This document shows positions 58,601 through 64,000 of a stretch of DNA of 64,000 nucleotides, piece by piece. Origin of the DNA: Onchidella celtica (taxonomy: Eukaryota > Mollusca > Gastropoda > Systellommatophora > Onchidiidae); assembly GCA_963931925.1 (NCBI GenBank), contig OZ007571.1:54312763-54376762 (forward strand). Direction: 5' to 3'. How positions within the stretch are numbered: the stretch's first letter is position 1; every line of letters starts with the position of its first letter. The notes beneath the pieces were generated by a model. That model did not search any database, was not told where the DNA came from, and saw only the letters and a list, made by a program, of their open reading frames with translations. The position numbers and the translations under genes are program-made.

Positions 58601-61600
58601 ATGGATTCACATTATCTTGTTCACTATTTTATGAACCAGTTTTACAATCCTTTTTTGTGAATATCCTCTTTCCACCAGCGTCATTCCGGACTGTGACCTG
58701 AACTTCTGACAAACCTGACGCCCTTGTCAGCGGGTCAATGAGATGGAGACATGGCAAACCAAGCTACCAGAGCTACTGCTGCCATTGGATACCACAGTAT
58801 TTTAATTAACAGTATATTGTTTGTGAATGTGTATATAAGCAGCAATTATGTGTGTTGACTAGATAATTATGAGCCTATTCCTTCAGTAAGGCCTGATTGT
58901 TTGATAGTAGTTATACTTTAATTCAGCAGTGTACAGTGATATACTCATTGTTATTATAAATGTTCGTGAGAAGTTTGATTGTGTGCAGTAAGAATGTTTC
59001 GATAGACTAGATTCTATAGAACGTGGCATCAATAATTGTATGCTTTTTGTCCATCCAATATGCACGTTCTTAGTTAGATTTTTTGTTCTCAAGCTTAAGG
59101 CTGACTTTTCTACAGTAGTACTTGGGCCCCCACCACAATAACTTTGTGGTTTCTTCGATCCTATCGTGTAAATTTTTCTTAAAATTTCCACTGGGGTGGG
59201 GGATGTCAGGGTTTAAGTAATATAAATGCCGTGCTGGGTCACGACTTGTAAGGAGTTGATTTTTCACGGTCTCGTTGATTATAACCAAGCGTAAGTGTTT
59301 GTCCATTGATGACTCAACAATGAACGAGGAGCTGAACATAAGTTATCCAGTAGGACAGGATTGCCGCATATACTAGGAGTGCTACCCAAGAATGCAAGAC
59401 AAAGACTTATATTGACTTGAAACTAGTATGAATGTATAGCATACACATCTGTGAATTGGGACTGATTTGTCTGGATGAGGCTGGGGATTGCCAGCCCATC
59501 CTAGAGTAGATCCAATAGACTTAACTACGTCAGTTTATATTGACGAGCTTGATCCATTATAAGCGGTAGGCACAAATAGCTGAGATGACATCGTCGCCAG
59601 AGACGATATTAGTATATTGCTTGATAAATAGTAGGCAGACTATATCTGAGAGATATATAACTAGTACTTAAATTGTTAGTGAGTCAGAATGATCATAACC
59701 TTATAGGAATCTAGAGAAGACTTCTAGTGACATATTATTGAATTTTCATTTGATGCTGCTGATGTTGTCTTTTAGTATGTAATAGATCTAGACAAAATTG
59801 TTAGGAAATTTAATGTAATTAAATTTGTGGCCCTGCAGGTCTGTTTATGAAACTTATTCAGATTGTTCTTAGTGTGTGGCATGGTACGAAAGAGTAAATA
59901 GTAAATACCTCTCGATTTAAAATGCAGTCATAATTCCATCATTGAGAAGACCCTCTTCATAACAGCTAGAGGGCACTACCACCCGGTACCAGATTTGTAA
60001 CACCCTCCTCCCCCGCTTTTTCTCCCCATCCCTCTCAGACAGATTCTAAAAGATACTGCCCATATTTTCCTAAGGTTTTCCTTTCTTGCAGTTGCATGGA
60101 AATCAATCAAGTCGAATGGGTTTGACTCTCCCATGTACAGTAGTGCCATTATTTTTATTATAAACAAAGACCTCTGGAAAGTAAACTTATCAATGCAAAT
60201 TGCTTTAAAAAAAAAAACTGGTAGACAATACTGTTTTTACATAGGGCTGCCACACTTTCAAAGAATCACCTTCAATCTGAAAGTAAGCTGTGTTGAAAAT
60301 TTCAAGTGAATTGGTGCAGAAATGAGACCTCTATGCATGAAACCAGTTTGGAACTGTCTTTTTATATTTTAGACTGGCACTTTCTCACTGACTAGATCTA
60401 CCTCATAAAATAATAATGATCTACAACAGCTTTCTACACGCTGCAGAGTCATCTCACCTCTAATCTGAGTCGATCAAACACATAACCTTGTCTCACAATC
60501 TCTTGCCAGTAACGGGTCGATTCATCGTACAAATCTGCATCATCAGCGCTGCGTAATAATGCCTGGGTCTCAATCTAAGAAGAAATCATATATGTTTGTA
60601 TGTACATGCAGCCTATATTCTGCAGGAAATCACTAGTTTATGATGTCTTGATCAGCACGTTGAAAATAAACATTTTTAATCCTTTTTCTGGATAACAGTC
60701 ATGGGATGCGACAGAGAAAATATTTCGCTCCTATTGTGTTTACAATAATGAGACAGAGCCAAGAAAATAAAATACTCACACTTTTAACTCATTTCTATTA
60801 TTTAAATCGACTGGTTTTCATTTGCACTTGATGTCATTTTTATGTACATTTCCTCTGGTAAAATTAATGACAAATTAAAAATGTGTTTGCTCCATTCTGT
60901 TTATGATAATAATAGGACATAACTCGGAAAGTACAAAAGTGTTACGAGACAACAATGTTTATCTCTGATTTGTTTACAATTTTACGGCAACTCCAAGAAA
61001 ATAAACAGCAGTACTAAGATGACAAGGCTTTATCTTTCATTTGTTATCACTCTTCCCTTTCTTTCTTCCTGCTAACCCATAGTTATTCACTGCCTGCAGT
61101 TTTGATTGCCCTTCCCAAGCTGAGAGAAACTAAATTTTTTTCTGGAAATTTATGATAAATGGTTATTGTGTTGCAAAAGTCAAGGCTCTACAGTAGATCA
61201 TTTCTTATTAGGTCTAATTGATTTTTTTTTGTATTTCAAATTTCTTAACAGAAATCAGACAATGCTTCAAACGTTCCACTGCTATGGGGAACAAAGACCG
61301 AAAAAGCAAATTGTGACCAGATAAAAAACGCTGTGTCAAAAAAATAAATAAAATGCTGATTGGCTTTGACAAGTACAGACTTACCAGATCATGGAACTTT
61401 TCCTCTGGAATGTCCTCTAAATTTTTTTTAAAGTCTTTCAAAAATTTATCCATAATGTCATCAATGTGCTTCATACTGTGAATATATAGGAATACAGTAT
61501 GCCTATCAAATGAGATTAAATTTCAATATTCAGGCATATAAAACAAACCAAGGCAACACATGCAAGTGAGAACATACTAGTAATTTATAAGTGCATACTC

Positions 61601-63453
61601 CATTTCAGACAAACATTCTGTTTCATGTATTATATGACTATTGCTTTCACAGCTCGCTGACCTTATGGTGAAGCCGCACAATTGCGAAGGAGTTGATTTT
61701 ACTGGGGAGGAAGAAAAAACTGTTTTATGTGAAATGTACACCTTTGGCACAAATTCAGTTATAACGTTTGAAATACTGTGCTCCCCCTTAATCGCTGGGG
61801 AAAATAAATCTTATTCTATCAGGACATTCATGGAATATTTGGCGAAAGAGATTTATCATTTACAATTGTGTGAATGTACTCGTGCTGTTTTATATCGGGG
61901 ACCAGCGAGCTTCTTTGAACTTCTTCAGTTAACACTGGAGTTGGTTACATTGAATTGCAAAACAAACACAGAAAATATGTGAGTTCACAGCATGAGCAGG
62001 GCTTGGAACAAAGTTAAATATCTGGCCTGCTTAAGAAACAATAAAGTTTGAGTTTGAATTTGAGTCTGAAGAGAGAACGTCGACATGACAACAGTCATAC
62101 TGACAAAGAGATCCTACCAGAAGCGTCCACGGTTCACCCAGAAACAATAAAGAAAATGCTATGATAAATCAGGAATAAAAAGGGAAAAGGACATTTCAGA
62201 TTTTTTTTTTTAAAAACATGTTTATACTTTTCATTTTTGATTCATTGTAACATTTCTTTATTGTTTCTTATTTCGGGATTTGTAACCTACAACCTTTTCT
62301 CCTTTTTTTTCGGCCATATTTCAACTGCATTTAATTGCAAGAGGTTGCACGCATGAATGAGATAAGCCAGATAAAAGTGGTACCTGAACTTGTTAGCTTG
62401 ACTCTCAACAATAATGAGAAAGCCCAGAACTCCGTGTGTGGTGGTTGGCTGGCAATACACACTGTATCCTAGCTGGTATTCTGTCCGCAAGACGTTGAAA
62501 AGTGGTTCATTCATTGCAGCCTGGCAAGTCAACAACAGAAACAGTCAACAGAATGTCATGAATCCAACATTTCACATTTAGTCAGTCTTCTTTAACAAAT
62601 GTTGTATAACGTATCTCAATGATTTTGTCTCATTATAATACCACTAGTCTAAATTTCTGCACATACTGGAGATCCATGTCTTATTGCACATCTCTAATAG
62701 TTTAAAATGCTGTGACTGGATTTACCTAAATCTGGTAATTTTCTCCCACTCTGAGCTGAAACACACATCTTATTATAAGGGAAAAAAAATAGTGGCCTTT
62801 TTATTTTTTTTGCTCAACGCTACAGTCTAAATAATTATTTCAAAAATTAGAAAATTAATTTTTCTAAAGTGTCAACTAATCTAACCCAGCTGTTTTTGTA
62901 TCGACCAACCGTGTTCATTCAGCTGTGAGGGAAATTTTTAAAAACGATGTAAAAATGTAACCCAATAATCTTTTAACAAATAGGCACCCTTTCATAATTC
63001 ATTGTTATAAATAATAATAACAATAATAAAAACAGTGAACATCATTTATATAGTCGCCAATTCAAAAAAATTGCTCTAGGCGCTTTACAGAGTCTTGTTC
63101 TCTCCATATATAACTCACCCTTTCTCTCTCAACCTCAATTTACTGCATACACTCTTATGTCAGATACACACACAAACATACCACGGGCACATGGAGAAAA
63201 ATAAGGCAAAAATCAAACAATAAAACAGCAAAAACTAAAATGAACTGACAAAATAAGTGGATAAATGGAGAAAACAAATGTCCATCATGACAGCGAGAAA
63301 AGTGCATACCCCCAATAATTCATTGAGACAGGTGTTGTGGACGGTGCCAAGACCTTGCTGGAAGTAATGGACAACACAAGAATTAGTGTCCTCCTTGTTC
63401 ACTGCTGGCAGGAAAAGCTTGAAATCTCCTACTGGCAGTTCCATCATGTTGGG
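46664..63453 (-). CDS. NRDC: Nardilysin (M16 metallopeptidase), C-terminal part, six exons
   Basis: Exons (minus strand): 63453-63310, 62520-62384, 61475-61385, 60574-60458, 51064-50975, 46918-46664 (TGA). Borders are GT/AG and phases join (0, 0, 2, 0, 0, 0). The translation follows nardilysin in order: MELPVGDFKLFLPAVNKED, a VHYFQQG strand, NEPLFNVLRTEYQLGYSVY, HGVLGFLIIVESQANKF, FHDL, YWQEIVRQGYVFDRLRLE, and a C-terminus in LPYH-like form (FPYHIIKK against human LLPYHKIVK). The GVLGF...ANK stretch fits nardilysin better than insulin-degrading enzyme. This is the non-catalytic second half that closes the M16 chamber; the zinc motif and acidic insert lie beyond the right edge. The start of the last exon (acceptor cccaag) is the least certain border. 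The gene lies head-to-tail upstream of the lengsin-like gene. Its 9.4-kb fourth visible intron hosts a young LTR retrotransposon in the opposite orientation. Confidence 0.9.
47093..47523 (+). mobile_element. Mini-element coding a THAP-like zinc finger
   Basis: 431 bp with inverted ends TATAGGCCCATTGTG / CGCAATGGGCCTATA. A plus-strand frame begins MAGGSADECNF and contains GCIVVNCFDRGGKDGSKL then VRFP. This fits the start of a C2CH THAP domain (C-x4-C, then a basic R/KFP box). P-element transposases carry such a domain at the N-terminus. It is too short to be autonomous and may be a deletion derivative. Confidence 0.55.
47674..48008. mobile_element. TTAA mini-element, family D, copy 1
   Basis: Inverse copy of 49074-49402, about 335 bp. 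TTAA is kept at 48009-48012 and lost on the left. It shares the CAGCCGTCCAAA, GGTCAAGGAATA and GTGACGCAGTGT blocks with copy 2. Confidence 0.7.
48104..48727. repeat. Family B hairpin repeat, copy 8, with extra DNA inside
   Basis: Left arm CAGCCAGCGACCATACATC and right arm GGGATGCTGGCTGGG are about 600 bp apart instead of 160-220. The middle (about 48200-48650) is unidentified DNA and looks like an insertion. Confidence 0.5.
49074..49402. mobile_element. TTAA mini-element, family D, copy 2
   Basis: 329 bp with perfect inverted tips CTCTTTCCCTA / TAGGGAAAGAG, flanked by TTAA (49070-49073, 49403-49406). A second copy in inverse orientation lies at 47674-48008. Confidence 0.75.
49879..50641. mobile_element. 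TTAA-flanked piggyBac-like element, second family
   Basis: 763 bp between TTAA at 49875-49878 and 50642-50645. Ends are CCCTCATCCTGCGAGG and the complement of CGCTCACCCTGCAGG. The tips resemble family A but the interior differs. No transposase. Lies in an NRDC intron. Confidence 0.65.
50686..50872. mobile_element. hAT-type MITE
   Basis: 187 bp with CAGTGTTTCTCAA / TTGAGAAACACTG ends, the classic hAT tip. The flanking 8-mers atctaatc (50678-50685) and atctaact (50873-50880) agree at six of eight positions, as expected for a decayed 8-bp duplication. Confidence 0.75.
51600..52398 (+). repeat. 5' LTR of the Gmr1-like element
   Basis: 799 bp, starts TGTCAGGG and ends TTGTAACA. It matches 59204-60002 almost base for base. 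A candidate primer site beginning TGGAGAGGGACC follows one base after the LTR; I could not assign the tRNA. Confidence 0.95.
52399..53911 (+). other. Long leader of the Gmr1-like element with degenerate repeats
   Basis: About 1.5 kb without a gene between the 5' LTR and gag. From about 53260 to 53770 it carries a recurring module: a GAGAGAGAGATA box, a T-rich spacer, then CAGTGGTAACAGAGGACACTG or close variants, at least six times at 40-90 bp spacing. Minus-strand open frames here are shadows of these repeats. Confidence 0.8.
53912..55327 (+). CDS. gag of the Gmr1-like element
   Basis: 471 codons. Residues about 30-115 form a highly charged helix built from tandem 16-residue units (REREREKEEREREKEQ, 48 nt each, about four copies), a likely coiled coil. 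A capsid-like region follows (KLPTFNEKLDRIDAYLHRFE). Then residues about 220-312 have the spacing of the SCAN domain (FHQRFRACK, FSTYVNRLKHYLDRW, LYDLVLKDQIY, ERAPTSSEEITSCAERY). A basic Arg/Pro/Tyr-rich stretch leads to a CCHC zinc knuckle (CFRCNRVGHIQKFC). Gag packages element RNA in a virus-like particle. Pol follows closely in the same phase. Confidence 0.92.
   Translation: MADFLKYIESAKALGIPEEERASWCERQIQQDRDREDRLAAREREKEEREREKEQREREREKEEREREKEQREREREKEEREREKEQREREREKEEREREKEQREREREKEAVEREKREHELAIKKLERESLIAPTAASNTYATKPKLPTFNEKLDRIDAYLHRFELHAKCVGWQQAMYSSCLSNLLTGKALEVFHSLKVEDANDYDKLKTALLKRFQHTEDGFHQRFRACKPEPSENFSTYVNRLKHYLDRWIELANVTTGNYFQLYDLVLKDQIYTACHSDLVAHHKERAPTSSEEITSCAERYASAHPNRPLAKPSTTAPCYANVGKGAPTGHDRSRPTRRQAPNPRSQSEPPFFRQRDFPNRSNLSPRRGYQSYSLYEPRTYYRGNYPGQQYNRPQGPPRRVHFDNNHDYDRPQSLPYRGNDPHRIMCFRCNRVGHIQKFCTVKMEAANACSVKSTPYETDGHSESS
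55349..58528 (+). CDS. pol region of the Gmr1-like element (PR-IN-RT-RNase H)
   Basis: Domains in order with rough positions. Aspartic protease (LRDSGCTT) is near 55430. Integrase is about 55800-57000, with an H-x4-H/C-x2-C zinc finger (HDTSLAGH, CDVC), DDE residues (VAVDIVGPL, LSDRGPQF, CCERWNATMK) and a GPY/F-like module (WKGPFKVLKR...FHINMLKQYL). Reverse transcriptase is about 57200-57900 (RFCIDYRKLN, SKIDLSKGYWQIPL, YFDDICIY). RNase H is about 58130-58520 (VRTDASDKGLGAVL, ETDHRPLLFL, NSQADVLSR). The order differs from ordinary gypsy elements, where integrase is last. The region appears almost intact, with about one apparent break. Confidence 0.92.
58529..59203 (+). other. 3' untranslated part of the Gmr1-like element with polypurine tract
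   Basis: 675 bp after RNase H without a gene. It ends in a G-rich purine tract (CTGGGGTGGGGGA) directly before the TGTCAGGG start of the 3' LTR, the expected plus-strand priming site. Confidence 0.8.
59204..60002 (+). repeat. 3' LTR of the Gmr1-like element
   Basis: 799 bp, about four mismatches to the 5' LTR, followed by the ccctc target duplication. Confidence 0.95.
60008..60457. other. NRDC intron remainder right of the retrotransposon
   Basis: Before the insertion this was continuous with 50976-51594 plus the exon at 51064-50975. C/T-rich near the insertion point; nothing else seen. Confidence 0.5.
61641..61982 (+). CDS. Unidentified 113-codon open frame in an NRDC intron
   Basis: An open frame on the strand opposite NRDC, in the intron between the exons at 62520-62384 and 61475-61385. 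A tttcacag acceptor-like sequence lies at 61645-61652, so the real start may be the LADLMVKPHNCEG stretch. Composition is protein-like (EEEKTVLCEMYTFGTNSVIT; SYSIRTFMEYLAKEI) but I recognise no family. About 60 nt after the stop come AATAAAG and a TTTGAGTTTGAATTTGAG tail, the kind of 3' end seen in invertebrate LINEs and SINEs. It may therefore be the 3' end of a retroposon rather than a host exon. Confidence 0.35.
   Translation: MLSQLADLMVKPHNCEGVDFTGEEEKTVLCEMYTFGTNSVITFEILCSPLIAGENKSYSIRTFMEYLAKEIYHLQLCECTRAVLYRGPASFFELLQLTLELVTLNCKTNTENM
62240..62325. repeat. Family E fragment
   Basis: TTTCTTATTTCGGGATTTGT followed by AACCTACAACCTTTTCTCC matches the family E core. A similar fragment is at 43945-44035. 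Confidence 0.4.
62990..63110. repeat. Possible retroposon fragment
   Basis: CATTTATATAGTCGCC...CTCTAGGCGCTTTACAGAG resembles a motif common in invertebrate retroposon 3' regions. Weakly supported. Confidence 0.3.
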
Positions 63454-63552
63454 CTGTAATCAAAGTTTCAAACAGCACCAGAGTTCAAGTAATGGAAAGA
63501 GTGACACGCATGTAAATGACTCACACACACCAATTTGAAAGAATTCAGGCAC

Positions 63553-64000
63553 CCCAGCCAGCAACCCTACGTCAATGCAATGCAGATTTTCTTAAGATTG
63601 GTAGTGTAGCGCCCTTCTGTTGTGACTTTGAACTGAGCAGTAAACATTAATCTAAAACCGAGACTTCGCTTGTTTTGTTGTTGACTATATTATATCGTCA
63701 CTTCCGCATGGCTTAGATATATAAGCCCAATGCTTAAACTGTGTTGTGTGTGCCAACTGACCATGTAAGGCCAAGAAACGCTCACATCGTGAGCTCGATC
63801 ATTTTGTGTAATAAAACTGTCGTGGTGAGACCTGTGAAATGATCTTCTCTTCTGTGTTGATCAAGCCTTGGTTTGTGGAATTCCTAAAGTAGAACGTCCA
63901 GAGGGGCGGGTTTCCTACATCAAACTGACATCGGCAGGAAAGCGTATCCAGCAGCTCTAAGTAGGAACAATGTCATTCCTATGTGCAAACTTGATGTCAA
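63553..64000. repeat. Family B hairpin repeat, copy 9, split by the LTR-like repeat
   Basis: CCCAGCCAGCAACCCTACGT starts the left arm. The right part resumes at 63889 (GGGGCGGGTTTCCTACATC) and runs past the window edge. Confidence 0.6.
63605..63888 (+). repeat. LTR-like dispersed repeat, copy 2
   Basis: 284 bp, TGTAGCGCCC...TTCCTAAA, with a 4-bp duplication gtag at 63601-63604 and 63889-63892. It contains TATATAAGCCC and AATAAAACTGTCG like copy 1. It is inserted into a family B hairpin repeat that continues on both sides. Confidence 0.55.

Larger units (their letters stand above)
51600..60002 (+). mobile_element. Gmr1-like Ty3/gypsy LTR retrotransposon, nearly whole
   Basis: The element is 8403 bp with two 799-bp LTRs (TGTCAGGG...TTGTAACA) and a 5-bp target duplication ccctc (51595-51599 and 60003-60007). 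By eye the LTRs differ at about four sites (about 0.5 percent), so the insertion is young. Order: LTR, long leader, gag, pol, purine tract, LTR. Pol reads protease, integrase, reverse transcriptase, RNase H. Integrase before RT is the copia-like order, but the sequences are Ty3/gypsy-type, which defines the Gmr1 group described from deuterostomes. It looks close to whole, with about one apparent break. It lies in an intron of NRDC, antisense to that gene. Confidence 0.93.

Overview
The window is AT-rich animal nuclear DNA with long introns, many short inverted-repeat transposons, microsatellites and polyG/polyC runs. Three observations point to a marine deuterostome invertebrate, with an echinoderm as my best guess. 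There is a Gmr1-like LTR retrotransposon (a clade known from deuterostomes), a lengsin-type glutamine synthetase gene, and a CYP3/CYP5-like P450. The species cannot be fixed from the sequence alone.

Two host genes dominate, both on the minus strand and in tandem. A lengsin-like class-I glutamine synthetase gene lies at 39866-20097. I could assemble all eight coding exons with matching splice phases into a 485-residue protein that keeps most catalytic residues. Upstream of it, at 63453-46664, are the last six coding exons of nardilysin (NRDC), the inactive C-terminal half of an M16 peptidase; the N-terminal half lies beyond the right edge. On the plus strand, convergent to the lengsin-like gene, is the terminal exon of a P450 (16213-16816) with a one-base frameshift in the heme-binding loop. 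A possible first coding exon of an unknown minus-strand gene lies at 6697-6560.

Much of the rest is mobile DNA. NRDC carries, in one intron, a young and nearly whole 8.4-kb Gmr1-like retrotransposon (51600-60002) with 799-bp LTRs, a 5-bp target duplication and integrase encoded before reverse transcriptase. Its Gag has a SCAN-like capsid segment. A solo LTR of a related family (23785-24989) sits in a lengsin-like intron. Another intron of that gene holds a 5'-inverted (twin-primed) I-group LINE at 29814-31655. Non-autonomous DNA elements abound: TTAA-flanked piggyBac-like elements of at least three families, hAT-like elements, THAP-coding mini-elements, a 1.7-kb foldback element, a 228-bp near-perfect palindrome, and at least nine copies of a roughly 160-220 bp repeat with CCCAGCCAGCA-type ends. 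There is also an 11-copy 37-bp minisatellite, a recent tandem duplication through a tRNA-derived SINE, and a tandem array that multiplied the splice acceptor of lengsin-like exon 6.

No rRNA, CRISPR array or convincing functional tRNA gene was seen. Stretches listed as holding nothing were read for exons and repeats by eye only, so short exons and old repeats may be missed there.
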